64,000 nucleotides of DNA from Streptomyces venezuelae (GTDB lineage: Bacteria; Actinomycetota; Actinomycetes; Streptomycetales; Streptomycetaceae): positions 1,968,001 to 2,032,000 of the forward strand of contig NZ_CP029189.1 in assembly GCF_008642275.1 (NCBI RefSeq), read 5' to 3'. The translations under genes and the position numbers were made by a program. The notes below the pieces were generated by a model. It ran no database searches and was not told the DNA's origin. It was given only the letters and a program-made list of their open reading frames with translations. This document shows, piece after piece, positions 31,298 through 40,748 of this stretch (position 1 is the first letter of the stretch; each line of letters opens with the position of its first letter).

Positions 31298-31507
31298 TTA
31301 CAGCGCGCCTCCGCGGCGCCATCGCATGCCGTTGACCTGACCGGGCTCGGAGCCGATCACGTACCGGACCCGCCGCCCGTGCACACGCCGGGCCGGGGCG
31401 CGGCAGCCGCGGGGGCGGCAGCCGCGCGCCAGGGGCGCGTGCGCCGTCGGCACGGCGACCGGGCGGGAGCCCGGCCGGGTGCGGACGGAGAAGCGGTCGT
31501 GGGCCAT
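31298..31507 (-). CDS. trpM: TrpM, small basic protein of the trpCMBA cluster
   Basis: A 69-residue, very Arg-rich protein. The core LARGCRPRGCRAPARRVHGR then RVRYVIGSEPGQVNGMRW matches the small protein between trpC and trpB in streptomycetes. In S. coelicolor it is reported to tune tryptophan synthesis and growth. ATG 31507 lies only 9 nt after the trpC stop and has no clear Shine-Dalgarno, so translation likely depends on coupling. It contains two Cys and an even charge distribution, with no membrane segment. Confidence 0.85.
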   Translation of the reverse strand: MAHDRFSVRTRPGSRPVAVPTAHAPLARGCRPRGCRAPARRVHGRRVRYVIGSEPGQVNGMRWRRGGAL

Positions 31508-31516
31508 GGGCAGGGG

Positions 31517-32326
31517 TCAGCTCCGCCCGTGGCGCAGGGCGGGGTGGGCGCCGGCGGCGACGAGGTCGGCCACGGCCGCCTTCGGGTCGCGGCCGGTCAC
31601 CAGGGACTCCCCGACGAGGACGGCGTCCGCGCCCTCGTTGGCGTAGGCGATCAGGTCGTGCGGGCCACGGATGCCGGACTCGGCGATCTTGACGATGTGG
31701 TCCGGGATCTCGCCGACGACGCGCTCGAAGGTGGAGCGGTCGACCTTGAGGTCCTTGAGGTTGCGGGCGTTGACGCCGATGATCTTGGCACCGGCGGCGA
31801 CCGCGCGCTCCACCTCCTCCTCGTCGTGGACCTCGACGAGCGGGGTGAGACCGATGGACTCGGCCCGCTCGATGAGGGAGACGAGGGCCTCCTGCTCCAG
31901 GGCCGCGACGATCAGCAGGACGAGGTCGGCGCCGTAGGCGCGGGCCTCCCAGAGCTGGTACGCCGTGACGATGAAGTCCTTGCGCAGGATCGGGATGTCC
32001 ACGCGGGCGCGGACGGCCTCCAGGTCGGCCAGCGAGCCGCCGAACCGGCGCTGCTCGGTGAGGACGGAGATGACCGCCGCACCGCCAGCCTCGTAGTCGG
32101 CGGCGAGCCCGGCCGGATCGGCGATGGCGGCCAGCGCGCCCTTGGACGGGCTGGAGCGCTTGACCTCGCAGATCACCTTGACGCTGTCGCCGCGCAGGGC
32201 AGCGACGCCGTCCTTGGCCTGGGGCGCCTTGGCGGCACGCTCCTTGAGCTCGTCGAGGCTCACGCGGGCCTGCCGTTCGGCAAGGTCTTCGCGGACCCCT
32301 TCGATGATCTCGTCGAGCACACTCAC
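31517..32326 (-). CDS. trpC: Indole-3-glycerol phosphate synthase
   Basis: A 269-residue TIM-barrel enzyme converting CdRP to indole-3-glycerol phosphate. [13 protein letters not shown] has the catalytic Lys and the ESSPSKG-type motif, [17 protein letters not shown] the second catalytic Lys, and [16 protein letters not shown] with [10 protein letters not shown] the conserved later strands. It is monofunctional: the TrpF domain found fused in enterics is absent, and PriA supplies that step. GTG 32326 has AAGGGGG at the right distance. It is the first gene of trpCMBA. Confidence 0.96.
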   Translation of the reverse strand: MSVLDEIIEGVREDLAERQARVSLDELKERAAKAPQAKDGVAALRGDSVKVICEVKRSSPSKGALAAIADPAGLAADYEAGGAAVISVLTEQRRFGGSLADLEAVRARVDIPILRKDFIVTAYQLWEARAYGADLVLLIVAALEQEALVSLIERAESIGLTPLVEVHDEEEVERAVAAGAKIIGVNARNLKDLKVDRSTFERVVGEIPDHIVKIAESGIRGPHDLIAYANEGADAVLVGESLVTGRDPKAAVADLVAAGAHPALRHGRS

Positions 32327-32498
32327 GCGAGCGGCCCCCTTCCGGGTCGATGACGGTCGGCCGCCTTGCAGACAAGTACAACAGCAAGGTCGGCATTCAA
32401 ATGGTATCCGCAGGAGGCGTTGCCCTCCGCACCCGGTTGACGTCGTCCCAGTAACTGGACATCCGGAATCCGTGCGCCATAGGGCCTGCCCAGAGGGC

Positions 32499-32999
32499 TC
32501 AGGGCGCCAGCGCTGAGCCGAAAGAGAGATTTCGGACAACGGCGAAAACCAGTGCCAGCACGCCGAGCGCCCACCAGTACCGCGGCCGCAGGACGATCCT
32601 CGGGGCCGGACCGCCGCGGAACGCGCGGACCAGCCACAGGGCCATGAACCCCGCGAACACGAAATAGCCCACGACCGCGAACGCGTTCGCCCCCAGAGCG
32701 GTGACCAGATCCCCGTGTGCGAAGGCGTGCGCGCTGCGCAGGCCGCCGCAGCCCGGGCACAGGACGCCCGTCAGCCGGAACAGCGGGCACACCGGGTAGT
32801 GGCCGGGCTCGTTCGGATCCACCGCACCCACGTACGCGAAGGCCGCGGTGACCCCGGCCAGGTAGAGCACCGGGACGGCGAGCCGCCGGGCCCGGGACGG
32901 CCGCTCGGCGGGCTGCCCCGGCTCCGCGGGCACGGGAGCCGGTGACGGCGGGGCATCGGGGGTACGAGAGGCGTCCACCTGCTGATTCTCTCCGCTCAT
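32499..32999 (-). CDS. DUF2752 membrane protein
   Basis: A 166-residue membrane protein with a Pro/Ala-rich cytoplasmic N-terminus (about 1-40) and three hydrophobic helices. The DUF2752 signature [19 protein letters not shown] lies between helices one and two, with two to three Cys that could bind metal or form disulfides, then [13 protein letters not shown]. The function of the family is unknown. It sits between trpC and the HGxxPAAW gene, as commonly seen in Streptomyces. The start ATG 32999 has no Shine-Dalgarno and directly abuts the tail of the terminator at 33004. Confidence 0.85.
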   Translation of the reverse strand: MSGENQQVDASRTPDAPPSPAPVPAEPGQPAERPSRARRLAVPVLYLAGVTAAFAYVGAVDPNEPGHYPVCPLFRLTGVLCPGCGGLRSAHAFAHGDLVTALGANAFAVVGYFVFAGFMALWLVRAFRGGPAPRIVLRPRYWWALGVLALVFAVVRNLSFGSALAP

Positions 33000-33003
33000 G
33001 ACA

Positions 33004-33033
33004 AAAGGCGCAGCCCGGCGGGGCCGCGCCTTT
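33004..33033 (-). terminator. Terminator with T-tract before DUF2752
   Basis: On the minus strand AAAGGCGC pairs with GCGCCTTT, with an inner GC-rich loop, followed by TTTTG. It follows the HGxxPAAW gene (stop at 33054). Confidence 0.65.
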
Positions 33034-33053
33034 CGGCTGTGTCGCTCGCGCGC

Positions 33054-33305
33054 TCAGGCCTTGGCGGGAACCTTGGAAGCGGCGATGACCTCGGCGAGGT
33101 CCTTGTGGGCGGGCTTCGGCGTGCCCATGCCCGCGGCCCGCATCCCCAGGCCGACGACACCGCCGAGCGCGACGACGACAAGGCCGGCCCAGAAGCCCAG
33201 CGGGTTCGCGAGCACCATGAAGGCGCCGGAGATGCAGAAACCGATGAAGGCGATGATGACACCGGTCCAGGCGGCCGGGGTGTGTCCGTGGCTGCTGCCC
33301 GCCAT
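33054..33305 (-). CDS. HGxxPAAW family small membrane protein
   Basis: An 83-residue protein with the family-defining SSHGHTPAAWTGV at the N-terminus, two membrane helices (about 16-36 and 40-58, AFMVLANPLGFWAGLVVVAL) and a basic tail. Members are small actinobacterial membrane proteins of unknown role, usually found in this trp neighbourhood. ATG 33305 has GAGGAGCAACTC just upstream. Confidence 0.85.
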   Translation of the reverse strand: MAGSSHGHTPAAWTGVIIAFIGFCISGAFMVLANPLGFWAGLVVVALGGVVGLGMRAAGMGTPKPAHKDLAEVIAASKVPAKA

Positions 33306-33416
33306 GAGTTGCTCCTCGTTGCTCTGTCGCGCTGCTGTGTCGAACGTGCGGTCTGTGTCGGACGCTCGGCGACCATTGTCCCGTACCGGGCGGCTTCGCC
33401 GTCCAGGGGGGTCGGG

Positions 33417-34088
33417 TCAGGGGGCCCGGTCGGCGCCCGGGTCGGTGGTCGGGTCCTCGCCGCGGTCCAGAGCCTTCCACAGATCTTCCGGCCGGTCCGG
33501 ATCAATCGCTGCGACAGTCCGGGCACGCGGGCTTCCGTCACGCTCGTAGCGGCCTCCCATGGAGGGCCAGCTCCGGCCGAAGCGCAGCGCCAGCAGACCG
33601 GCCGCCAGGATCAGGATCGCGCCCGCGGCCGTGACGTAGGGCCAGGTCGTCTGGGTCAGACCCGCCACGTGCGCGGCGCTGTCGGCGGTCGTCCGGGCGG
33701 CCTGCGCGTCCAGCGCACGACGGCCGTCGGCGCCGAACACGGCCGACAGGGCAGCGCCCAGGCCGCTGAGCGCGAGCAGCCCCGCCACCAGCAGCCGGCT
33801 CCTGCCGCGGACGGCGAAGACGGCGACCAGTGCGGCGAGGCCCACGATGGCCAGCGCCGCGGGGAGGCCGGTGACGGCCCGCCCGTCGGCGGTCAGCTGC
33901 AGCGAGTCGCTGCCGAGGGCGGCGGTCCCGCGGGCCCAGGTCCGGCCGGAGGCGAGCAGGACGACGGTGGCGCCGAGGGCGCCGAGCAGCAGGGCGACGG
34001 CCACGCTGCGGCGGCCGCCGCGACCGTCGGGAGCCTCGGGCTGGGTCTCGGCGTCGGCGTCGTTTCGGGGCGGGGGTACGGCACTCAC
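33417..34088 (-). CDS. Trp biosynthesis-associated membrane protein (TIGR02234)
   Basis: A membrane protein of 223 residues from GTG 34088 (226 if GTG 34097 is used; the start is uncertain). After an acidic N-terminus come four helices (about residues 28-50, 75-95, 100-120, 150-175). LASGRTWARG in the first extracytoplasmic loop and LTQTTWPYVTAAGAILIL are typical of the family found beside actinobacterial trp genes. The C-terminus (YERDGSPRAR, then PEDLWKALDRGEDPT) is conserved and cytoplasmic. The molecular role is unknown; the association with trpE is positional. Confidence 0.85.
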   Translation of the reverse strand: MSAVPPPRNDADAETQPEAPDGRGGRRSVAVALLLGALGATVVLLASGRTWARGTAALGSDSLQLTADGRAVTGLPAALAIVGLAALVAVFAVRGRSRLLVAGLLALSGLGAALSAVFGADGRRALDAQAARTTADSAAHVAGLTQTTWPYVTAAGAILILAAGLLALRFGRSWPSMGGRYERDGSPRARTVAAIDPDRPEDLWKALDRGEDPTTDPGADRAP

Positions 34089-34111
34089 GTACCCCACTAT
34101 CCCTTACGCCC

Positions 34112-35602
34112 TCAGGAGCCGGTCAGGCGGTTCGCCGCTCCCACCGCGCGCAGCACGGCGGCCGCCTTGTTCCGGCACTCGTTGTCCTCCAGCTCGGGCA
34201 CCGAGTCGGCGACGACACCGGCTCCGGCCTGCACGTACGCCGTACCGTCGCGCAGCAGCGCGGTACGGATGGCGATGGCCGTGTCGGAGTCCCCGGCGAA
34301 GTCCAGGTAGCCCACGCAGCCGCCGTAGAGGCCGCGGCGGGAGGGCTCCAGCTCCTCGATGATCTGCATGGCGCGGGGCTTGGGCGCGCCGGACAGGGTG
34401 CCGGCCGGGAAGCAGGCGGTGAGCACGTCGAAGGCGGTCTTCCCCTCGGCCACGCGCCCCGTCACGGTGGAGACGATGTGCATCACGTGGGAGTAGCGCT
34501 CGATCGACATGAAGTCCACGACCTCCACCGATCCCGGCTCGCAGACCCGGCCGAGGTCGTTGCGGCCCAGGTCGACGAGCATCAGGTGCTCGGCGCGCTC
34601 CTTCGGGTCGGCCATCAGCTCGTCGGCGAGGTCGTTGTCCTCCTGCGGGGTCGCGCCGCGGTGGCGGGTGCCGGCGATGGGGTGGACCATGGCCCGCCCG
34701 TCCTCGACCTTGACCAGCGCCTCGGGGCTGGAGCCGACCACGTCGAAGCCGTTCTCGAAGCGGAAGAGGTACATGTACGGGGACGGGTTGGTGGCCCGCA
34801 GTACCCGGTAGACGTCCAGCGCGGAGGCATGGCAGGGGGTCTCGAACCGCTGCGAGGGCACCACCTGGAAGGCCTCGCCCGCCCGGATGCGCTCCTTGAT
34901 GTCCTCGACGGCCGCCTGGTACTTCTCGCCGCCCCACAGGGCGGAGAACTCGGGCAGCTCGGAGGCGGGCAGCGCGGCCGGCGTGTACGGGGCGGGCCGC
35001 GCGAGGTCGGCCTGCATCGCGTCGAGGCGGGCCACGGCGTCCGCGTACGCCTCGTCGACCCCGGAATCGAGGTCGTTGTGGTTGATGGCGTTCGCGATGA
35101 GCTGGACGGTGCCGTCCCAGTGGTCCAGGACCGCCAGGTCGGAGGTGAGCAGCATGGTCAGCTCCGGCAGCTCCAGGTCGTCGGCCGTGTGCTCGCCGAT
35201 GCGCTCCAGGCGGCGCACGATGTCGTAGCCGAGGTAGCCGACCATGCCGCCGGTGAAGGGCGGCATGCCGCCGGCGAGGTCACGGGGGGTGTGCAGGGCC
35301 TCGACCGTGGCGCGCAGGGCGTCGAGGGGGTCGCCGTCGGTGGGTACGCCCACGGGCGGGGTGCCGATCCAGTGCGTCCGGCCGTCCCGGGCGGTCAGGG
35401 TGGCGTCGCTGCGGACCCCGATGAAGGAGTACCGGGACCAGGAGCGGCCGTTCTCGGCGGACTCCAGGAGGAAGGTGCCGGGGCGTTCGGCTGCCAGCTT
35501 GCGGTAGAGCCCGACGGGGGTGTCCCCGTCGGCCAGCAGCTTGCGGCTCACGGGGATGACGCGGCGGTCGGCCGCGAGCTTGCGGAACGTCTCAAGATCC
35601 AT
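34112..35602 (-). CDS. trpE: Anthranilate synthase component I
   Basis: A 496-residue chorismate-using enzyme that makes anthranilate with a TrpG partner encoded elsewhere. [19 protein letters not shown] holds the LLES tryptophan feedback site. The catalytic C-terminal half has [49 protein letters not shown] and [14 protein letters not shown], all standard. There is no Shine-Dalgarno; a TAGGGT hexamer (minus strand, 35611-35616) lies 8 nt before the ATG, so a leaderless transcript is likely in addition to read-through from hisI. Confidence 0.96.
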   Translation of the reverse strand: MDLETFRKLAADRRVIPVSRKLLADGDTPVGLYRKLAAERPGTFLLESAENGRSWSRYSFIGVRSDATLTARDGRTHWIGTPPVGVPTDGDPLDALRATVEALHTPRDLAGGMPPFTGGMVGYLGYDIVRRLERIGEHTADDLELPELTMLLTSDLAVLDHWDGTVQLIANAINHNDLDSGVDEAYADAVARLDAMQADLARPAPYTPAALPASELPEFSALWGGEKYQAAVEDIKERIRAGEAFQVVPSQRFETPCHASALDVYRVLRATNPSPYMYLFRFENGFDVVGSSPEALVKVEDGRAMVHPIAGTRHRGATPQEDNDLADELMADPKERAEHLMLVDLGRNDLGRVCEPGSVEVVDFMSIERYSHVMHIVSTVTGRVAEGKTAFDVLTACFPAGTLSGAPKPRAMQIIEELEPSRRGLYGGCVGYLDFAGDSDTAIAIRTALLRDGTAYVQAGAGVVADSVPELEDNECRNKAAAVLRAVGAANRLTGS

Positions 35603-35610
35603 TTCGGGGG

Positions 35611-35616
35611 ACCCTA
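35611..35616 (-). promoter_or_regulatory. -10 element of a leaderless promoter for trpE
   Basis: TAGGGT on the minus strand ends 8 nt before the trpE ATG and sits directly after the hisI stop. Confidence 0.4.
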
Positions 35617-35617
35617 C

Positions 35618-35986
35618 CTAGTCGGCTGCGCGGAGGAGGACATCTTCGTCGAAACAGGTGCGTGCCCCGGTGTGGCAGGCCGCTCCGACCTGGTCGACCC
35701 GGACGAGCACGGTGTCGGCATCGCAGTCGAGCGCGACGGACTTCACGTGCTGGAAGTGGCCGGAGGTGTCCCCCTTCACCCAGTACTCCTGGCGGCTGCG
35801 GGACCAGTAGGTGCAGCGGCCGGTGGTCAGGGTGCGGTGCAGGGCCTCGTCGTCCATCCAGCCGAGCATGAGCACCTCACCGGTGTCGTACTGCTGGGCG
35901 ATGGCCGGGACCAGCCCGTCCGCGGAGCGCTTGAGGCGCGCGGCGATGGCGGGGTCGAGGTTGCCGGGGCGGGGGGACGTACTCAT
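35618..35986 (-). CDS. hisI: Phosphoribosyl-AMP cyclohydrolase
   Basis: A 122-residue enzyme for the third step of histidine synthesis, opening the adenine ring of [21 protein letters not shown] and [20 protein letters not shown] are the substrate loops; the Zn/Mg ligands are in [12 protein letters not shown] and HTGARTCF. It is the stand-alone form without a HisE domain, as usual in actinomycetes. ATG 35986 lacks a Shine-Dalgarno and has CACAAT (minus strand) 6 nt upstream. It lies just upstream of trpE. Confidence 0.95.
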   Translation of the reverse strand: MSTSPRPGNLDPAIAARLKRSADGLVPAIAQQYDTGEVLMLGWMDDEALHRTLTTGRCTYWSRSRQEYWVKGDTSGHFQHVKSVALDCDADTVLVRVDQVGAACHTGARTCFDEDVLLRAAD

Positions 35987-35992
35987 GGAGCC

Positions 35993-35998
35993 ATTGTG
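35993..35998 (-). promoter_or_regulatory. -10-like element of a leaderless promoter for hisI
   Basis: CACAAT, preceded by CGG, ends 6 nt before the ATG. It belongs to a CANNNT variant seen before four other genes in the window. Confidence 0.3.
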
Positions 35999-36064
35999 CC
36001 GGGCGTGGGTGGGCGGAATGATCCATGTCCGCCTGATGAGCGGGTGCCGGGTGCCTTCCGGCCG

Positions 36065-36070
36065 TAGGCT
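36065..36070 (+). promoter_or_regulatory. -10 element of a leaderless promoter for the TIGR03085 gene
   Basis: TAGGCT followed by 7 nt and ATG 36078, with no Shine-Dalgarno. Confidence 0.45.
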
Positions 36071-36077
36071 GGCCCGC

Positions 36078-36710
36078 ATGTCTACCCATGCGAAGCGTGA
36101 ACGCCTGCTCCTGGCGGATCTGTTGGAGGCGGCCGGTCCGGAGGCCCCCACGCTGTGCGCCGGCTGGACCTGTCGCGAGCTGGCCGCGCACGTGGTGGTC
36201 CGCGAGCGGCGGCCCGACGCGGCGGGCGGCCTGCTGCTGAACGTGCTGAAGGCCCGCCTGGACAAGGCGATGGAGGAGTACACGGCCAAGCCGTACGAGG
36301 AACTGATCCAGCTGATCAGGACCGGCCCGCCGAGGATGTCGGTGTACGCCCTGAAGCAGATCGACGAGGCGGCGAACGCGGTCGAGTTCTACGTCCACGC
36401 GGAGGACGTCCGCCGGGCGCAGCCGGACTGGTCCCCGCGGGACGTCGACCCGGTGTTCTCCGACGCGCTGTGGTCCCGGCTGGAGAAGCTGGCGCGCCTG
36501 ACGGGGCGCCGGTCGCCGGTGGGCCTGGTGCTGAGGCGTCCCGACGGGCGGACGGTGGTGGCCCGCAAGGGCGCGCCGGTGGTGACGGTGACGGGCGAGC
36601 CGGCGGAGCTGACGCTGTTCTGCTTCGGCCGTCAGGCGGCGGCGTCGGTGTCGCTGGACGGTGACAGCTCGGCCGTCGCCAAGCTGACGGTGGCCGAACT
36701 GGGGCTGTGA
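36078..36710 (+). CDS. TIGR03085 family metal-binding protein (DinB/maleylpyruvate isomerase-like)
   Basis: A 210-residue protein. The first helix bundle contains [20 protein letters not shown] and [20 protein letters not shown], in which the His is a metal ligand of the mycothiol-dependent isomerase fold. [17 protein letters not shown] supplies the other two His/Asp ligands. The C-terminal 80 residues ([18 protein letters not shown]) form an SCP2-like beta sheet. Family members probably use mycothiol, but their substrates are unknown. It is divergent from hisI and convergent with hisF. Confidence 0.85.
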   Translation: MSTHAKRERLLLADLLEAAGPEAPTLCAGWTCRELAAHVVVRERRPDAAGGLLLNVLKARLDKAMEEYTAKPYEELIQLIRTGPPRMSVYALKQIDEAANAVEFYVHAEDVRRAQPDWSPRDVDPVFSDALWSRLEKLARLTGRRSPVGLVLRRPDGRTVVARKGAPVVTVTGEPAELTLFCFGRQAAASVSLDGDSSAVAKLTVAELGL

Positions 36711-37468
36711 CCTGACCGGTCGAAGCCGGTACGGGTGCCCTGGCCGGGCGGGGTTGGCGGCGCCGCCCGACCGTGCTCTCGGGGCGCTGCCCCTCTGCCC
36801 CCGGGGTCGGGCCGGTGGCCGCCGTTGCCCTGGCCGGGGGTCTTGAAGCGCTGCCCCTTTGCCCCGGGGTCGGGCCGGTGGCCGCTGGTGCTCTGGCCGG
36901 CCGGTCTTGGGGTGGTGGCCCTTCGTTCCCGGGTGCGGGTCGGTGGCCGCGCCTCAAGCGCCGGCGGGGCTGGGGTGGGCCGCCCGGCCGTGGTGGGGGT
37001 GCGGCGCCGCCGGCGGGTGTCTCCTCGGCTCGCGCGGTACCCGGTGTCTCGGCTGTACCCGGCGGTACGCGCTCGTCCTGCGGGGACACCCCCCACCGTC
37101 CCCACACCCCCACCACGGCCGGGCGGCCGGGAAGCGCGGGGTGGGGACACTCCGGGGGCTCCCCGCAGGACGAGCGCGCAACCCAGGTGGCACGGCTGGA
37201 CCACGGCCGCAGGCGCGAGCCGAGGAGAGCCCCCGGAGGGGCAACACCCCACACCCCCGACGGACCGAACCCCGCCCAGGACGAACCACCCCAGCCCCGC
37301 CGGCGCTTGAGGCGCGGCCACCGGGCCCACACCCGGAAAAGAACCCGCACCACCCGGCGGCCAGGGCAGCGGCTCGGACCCGCTTACCGCCCGGCCAGGG
37401 CAGCGGCCCGGCCAGGGCCACGGCCCGGACCCGTTCACCGCCCGGCCAGGGCACCGGCAGCGGTAGGG
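36711..37468. repeat. Composite inverted-repeat spacer
   Basis: No gene is visible. It holds a 35-bp perfect inverted repeat (36944-36978 with 37286-37320) whose arms contain the CCTCAA-type repeat core, a nested 22-bp pair (36980-37001 with 37105-37126), and a nested 19-bp pair (37068-37086 with 37160-37178). A direct repeat of about 38-40 bp (36784-36823 and 36848-36885) lies on the left, and CCCTGGCCGGGCGG-type arms lie at both outer ends. It separates two convergent genes. Confidence 0.85.
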
Positions 37469-38224
37469 TCAGCGAACCGGGTGGCCCGCTTCGCGGAGGG
37501 CGGATTTGACCTCGGCGATGCGCAGGTCGCCGAAGTGGAAGACCGACGCCGCCAGCACCGCATCCGCGCCCGCTTCGATCGCCGGGGCGAAGTCGGCCAG
37601 CCGGCCCGCGCCGCCCGAGGCGATCACCGGGACCGTGACGTGCTTGCGCACCGCCGCGATCATCTCGACGTCGTAGCCGTCCTTCGTACCGTCCGCGTCC
37701 ATCGAGTTGAGCAGGATCTCGCCCGCGCCCAGTTCGGCCGCCCGGTGCGCCCACTCGACCGCGTCGATGCCGGTGCCCTGCCGGCCGCCGTGCGTGGTGA
37801 CCTCGAAGGTCCCGGCGGCGGTGCGGCGGGCGTCGACCGAGAGGACGAGGACCTGCCGGCCGAAGCGCTCCGCGATCTCCCGGATCAGCTCGGGGCGGAC
37901 GATGGCGGCCGTGTTGACGCCCACCTTGTCCGCTCCCGCGCGCAGGAGCTTGTCGACGTCGTCGGCCGTGCGGACGCCGCCGCCCACCGTGAGCGGGATG
38001 AAGACCTGCTCGGCGGTGCGGCGCACCACGTCGTACGTGGTCTCGCGGTTCCCGGAGGACGCGGTGATGTCGAGGAAGGTCAGCTCGTCGGCGCCCTCGG
38101 CGTCGTACAGCTTGGCCATCTCCACCGGGTCACCCGCGTCGCGCAGGTTCTGGAAGTTGACGCCCTTGACGACCCGGCCGTTGTCCACGTCCAGGCAGGG
38201 GATCACGCGTACGGCGAGGGTCAT
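37469..38224 (-). CDS. hisF: Imidazole glycerol phosphate synthase subunit HisF
   Basis: A 251-residue cyclase barrel that, with HisH, makes imidazole glycerol phosphate and AICAR. The catalytic Asp is in [19 protein letters not shown], the second in [16 protein letters not shown]. Phosphate sites are [10 protein letters not shown] and [13 protein letters not shown]. It is the last gene of the his operon and overlaps the RidA gene by 4 nt. Confidence 0.97.
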   Translation of the reverse strand: MTLAVRVIPCLDVDNGRVVKGVNFQNLRDAGDPVEMAKLYDAEGADELTFLDITASSGNRETTYDVVRRTAEQVFIPLTVGGGVRTADDVDKLLRAGADKVGVNTAAIVRPELIREIAERFGRQVLVLSVDARRTAAGTFEVTTHGGRQGTGIDAVEWAHRAAELGAGEILLNSMDADGTKDGYDVEMIAAVRKHVTVPVIASGGAGRLADFAPAIEAGADAVLAASVFHFGDLRIAEVKSALREAGHPVR

Positions 38225-38610
38225 TCCGCCACCGCCTTGTACGCCTCGACCTCCACCTCGACGACCATGCTGGGGTCGACGAAGCCGGAGACGATGAGCA
38301 TGGTCGCGGCGGGCCGGACCGTGTCGAAGAGCTGCTTGTGGGCGCGGCCCACCTCGTCGACGTCCCGGGCGTGCGTGAGGTACATGCGGGTGCGGACCAC
38401 GTCCTCGGGGCCCAGACCGGCCTCGGCGAGCGCCTTGAAGGCGACCTCGAACGCCTTGACCGTCTGGTCGTACGGGCCGCCCGCGTCGGCGGCGGTGCAG
38501 CCGGAGACCAGGACCAGGCCGTTGGAGAGGGCCACGGCGCGCGAGTAGCCGATGACGTCCTCGTAGGGGCCGCCGGAGGAGATGCGGCGGACGTCGGGGG
38601 AGCTGCTCAT
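38221..38610 (-). CDS. RidA family protein
   Basis: A 129-residue trimeric-fold protein of the YjgF/YER057c/UK114 group. [20 protein letters not shown] and [20 protein letters not shown] (with the conserved Arg) are the signatures, and [11 protein letters not shown] ends it. Canonical members hydrolyse reactive enamine/imine intermediates such as 2-aminoacrylate. Placed between priA and hisF and coupled to both by 4-nt overlaps, it may protect PLP or his-pathway enzymes; that is inference. The canonical C-terminal Glu context is changed, so activity is not assured. Confidence 0.85.
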   Translation of the reverse strand: MSSSPDVRRISSGGPYEDVIGYSRAVALSNGLVLVSGCTAADAGGPYDQTVKAFEVAFKALAEAGLGPEDVVRTRMYLTHARDVDEVGRAHKQLFDTVRPAATMLIVSGFVDPSMVVEVEVEAYKAVAE

Positions 38611-39338
38611 GCGGAGACCACCTTCAGGGCTTCTTCCAGGGTGAAGGCCTTGGCGTACAGGGCCTTGCCGACGATCGCGCCTTCGACGCCCAGCGGGACC
38701 AGCTCGGACAGCGCCCGCAGGTCGTCGAGCGAGGAGATGCCGCCGGAGGCGACGACGGGCCGGTCGGTGGCGGCGCAGACGTTCTTCAGCAGCTCCAGGT
38801 TGGGGCCGGTCAGCGTGCCGTCCTTGCCGATGTCCGTGACGACGTACCGGGCGCAGCCCTCGGAGTCCAGGCGGGCGAGGGTCTCGTAGAGGTCGCCGCC
38901 CTCGCTCGTCCAGCCGCGGCCCTTGAGGGTGGTGCCGCGCACGTCGAGGCCGATGGCGATCTTGTCGCCGTGGTCGGCGATGGCCTTGGCGGCCCACTCG
39001 GGGGTCTCCAGGGCGGCGGTGCCGAGGTTGACGCGGGTGCAGCCGGTGGCGAGGGCCGCGGCGAGCGAGGCGTCGTCGCGGATGCCGCCGGACAGTTCGA
39101 CCTTGATGTCCATGGCGCGGGTGATCTCGGCGACGAGGGCGCGGTTGTCACCGGTGCCGAAGGCGGCGTCCAGGTCGACCAGGTGCAGCCATTCGGCGCC
39201 GGAGCGCTGCCAGGCGAGGGCGGCGTCGAGCGGGGAGCCGTAGGAGGTCTCGCTGCCGGAGACCCCGTGCACGAGGCGGACGGCCTGGCCGTCGCGGACG
39301 TCGACCGCGGGCAGGAGTTCGAGCGTGGGTGCGGTCAT
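38607..39338 (-). CDS. priA: Bifunctional HisA/TrpF isomerase PriA
   Basis: A 243-residue TIM barrel that isomerises ProFAR in histidine synthesis and PRA in tryptophan synthesis. The catalytic Asp13 is in [26 protein letters not shown] and [11 protein letters not shown] bind phosphate, and [14 protein letters not shown] holds the Arg and Trp that let the loop accept both substrates. The window has no trpF although it has trpA, B, C and E, which supports the dual role known for streptomycete PriA. Its ATG shares one base with the hisH stop. Confidence 0.95.
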   Translation of the reverse strand: MTAPTLELLPAVDVRDGQAVRLVHGVSGSETSYGSPLDAALAWQRSGAEWLHLVDLDAAFGTGDNRALVAEITRAMDIKVELSGGIRDDASLAAALATGCTRVNLGTAALETPEWAAKAIADHGDKIAIGLDVRGTTLKGRGWTSEGGDLYETLARLDSEGCARYVVTDIGKDGTLTGPNLELLKNVCAATDRPVVASGGISSLDDLRALSELVPLGVEGAIVGKALYAKAFTLEEALKVVSA

Positions 39339-39988
39339 CACAGGGTCTCGATCCAGTTGGTGAGGAGCTGGGCGCCGGCGTCGCCGGACTTCTCGGGGTG
39401 GAACTGCGTGGCCCACAGGGCCCGGTTCTCCACCGCCGCCACGAAGCGTTCGCCGTGGGTGGCCCAGGTGACCTTGGGGGCGCGGATCGCCGGGTTGGTG
39501 ATTTCGAGGTTCCAGTCGTGCGCCGCGTAGGAGTGCACGAAGTAGAACCGGGCGTCGGCGTCCAGTCCGGCGAAGGCCTGGCTGTCGGCCGGGGCCTCGA
39601 CGGTGTTCCAGCCCATGTGGGGGACGACCGGGGCCTTGAGCGGGCCGACCGTGCCGGGCCACTCGTCCAGGCCCTCGGTCTCGACGCCGTGCTCGATGCC
39701 GCGCTCGAAGAGGATCTGCATGCCGACGCAGATGCCCATGACCGGGCGGCCGCCGGAGAGCCGGCGGCCGATGATCCAGTCGCCGCGGGCTTCCTTGAGG
39801 CCCTGCATGCAGGCGGAGAAGGCGCCGACGCCGGGGACGAGGAGTCCGTCGGCGTCCATGGCCTTGTCGTAGTCGCGGGTGATCTCGACGTTCGCGCCGA
39901 CGCGGGCGAGGGCCCGCTCGGCGGAGCGGACGTTTCCGAAGCCGTAGTCGAAGACGACGACGTTCTTGGTGGGGCGGACTGCGCTCAT
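39338..39988 (-). CDS. hisH: Imidazole glycerol phosphate synthase glutaminase subunit
   Basis: A 216-residue class I amidotransferase. The nucleophile Cys is in [14 protein letters not shown], with the His and Glu in TQFHPEKSG completing the triad. [18 protein letters not shown] and [13 protein letters not shown] are the opening strands and oxyanion region. It provides ammonia to HisF. ATG 39988 is used and overlaps the small membrane protein gene by 4 nt. Confidence 0.96.
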   Translation of the reverse strand: MSAVRPTKNVVVFDYGFGNVRSAERALARVGANVEITRDYDKAMDADGLLVPGVGAFSACMQGLKEARGDWIIGRRLSGGRPVMGICVGMQILFERGIEHGVETEGLDEWPGTVGPLKAPVVPHMGWNTVEAPADSQAFAGLDADARFYFVHSYAAHDWNLEITNPAIRAPKVTWATHGERFVAAVENRALWATQFHPEKSGDAGAQLLTNWIETL

Positions 39989-40152
39989 TCCCAAATTCCC
40001 TGGATTCGCAGGACTCCTGCGGCGAGGCACATCGCGGAGGCGAGGGCCAGCAGGATGATGACCGACTTGGGCATCTTCTGCTTCTGGAAGGAGTAGACGC
40101 CCCCGGCCAGGAACAGGCCGAGGACGATCAGGATGGTGTTCAGGCCGTTCAC
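39985..40152 (-). CDS. Small two-helix membrane protein in the his operon
   Basis: A 55-residue protein I cannot assign. [20 protein letters not shown] is a first membrane helix; after FQKQKMPKS a second follows ([18 protein letters not shown]). It is only 2 nt downstream of hisB and overlaps hisH by 4 nt, so it is made with the histidine enzymes. The start GTG 40152 is the only in-frame candidate before hisB ends. Confidence 0.75.
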   Translation of the reverse strand: MNGLNTILIVLGLFLAGGVYSFQKQKMPKSVIILLALASAMCLAAGVLRIQGIWE

Positions 40153-40154
40153 GG

Positions 40155-40748
40155 CTAGAGGGCGCCCTTCGTGGAGGGCAGGATGCCGGCCGCGCGCGGG
40201 TCGAACTCGGCGGCGTAGCGCAGGGCCCGGGCGAGGGCCTTGAACTGGCACTCCACGATGTGGTGGGCGTTGCGCCCGTACGGGACGTGGATGTGCAGGG
40301 CGATCTGGGCCTGCGCGACGAAGGACTCGAAGATGTGCCGGGTCATCGTCGTGTCGTACGTGCCGATCATCGGCGCCATGTTCTCGGGCTCGGTGTGCAC
40401 GAGGTAGGGGCGGCCGGACAGGTCGACGGTCACCTGGGCGAGGGACTCGTCGAGCGGCACGGTGCAGTTGCCGAAGCGGTAGATGCCGACCTTGTCGCCG
40501 AGGGCCTGCTTGAAGGCGGCGCCCAGCGCGAGGGCGCTGTCCTCGATGGTGTGGTGGCTGTCGATGTGCAGGTCGCCCTCGGTCTTGACGGTGAGGTCGA
40601 AGAGGCCGTGGCGGCCGAGCTGGTCGAGCATGTGGTCGTAGAAGCCCACGCCCGTCGAGACGTCGACCTGGCCGGTGCCGTCGAGGTTTATCTCGACGAG
40701 GACCGAGGTCTCCTTGGTGGTCCGTTCGACCCGTCCGATGCGGCTCAT
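40155..40748 (-). CDS. hisB: Imidazoleglycerol-phosphate dehydratase
   Basis: A 197-residue Mn2+ enzyme that forms imidazole acetol phosphate. Metal-binding motifs are [17 protein letters not shown] and [18 protein letters not shown] near residue 70, repeated in the second half as HIFESFV and [17 protein letters not shown]. It is the monofunctional form without a HisB phosphatase domain. It overlaps hisC by 4 nt. Confidence 0.97.
   Translation of the reverse strand: MSRIGRVERTTKETSVLVEINLDGTGQVDVSTGVGFYDHMLDQLGRHGLFDLTVKTEGDLHIDSHHTIEDSALALGAAFKQALGDKVGIYRFGNCTVPLDESLAQVTVDLSGRPYLVHTEPENMAPMIGTYDTTMTRHIFESFVAQAQIALHIHVPYGRNAHHIVECQFKALARALRYAAEFDPRAAGILPSTKGAL

Noticed and set aside
36711..37468. 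Several open frames of 60-590 codons in this spacer
   Set aside because: They are Arg/Pro/Gly-rich on both strands, have no ribosome binding site, and follow from the inverted repeats.
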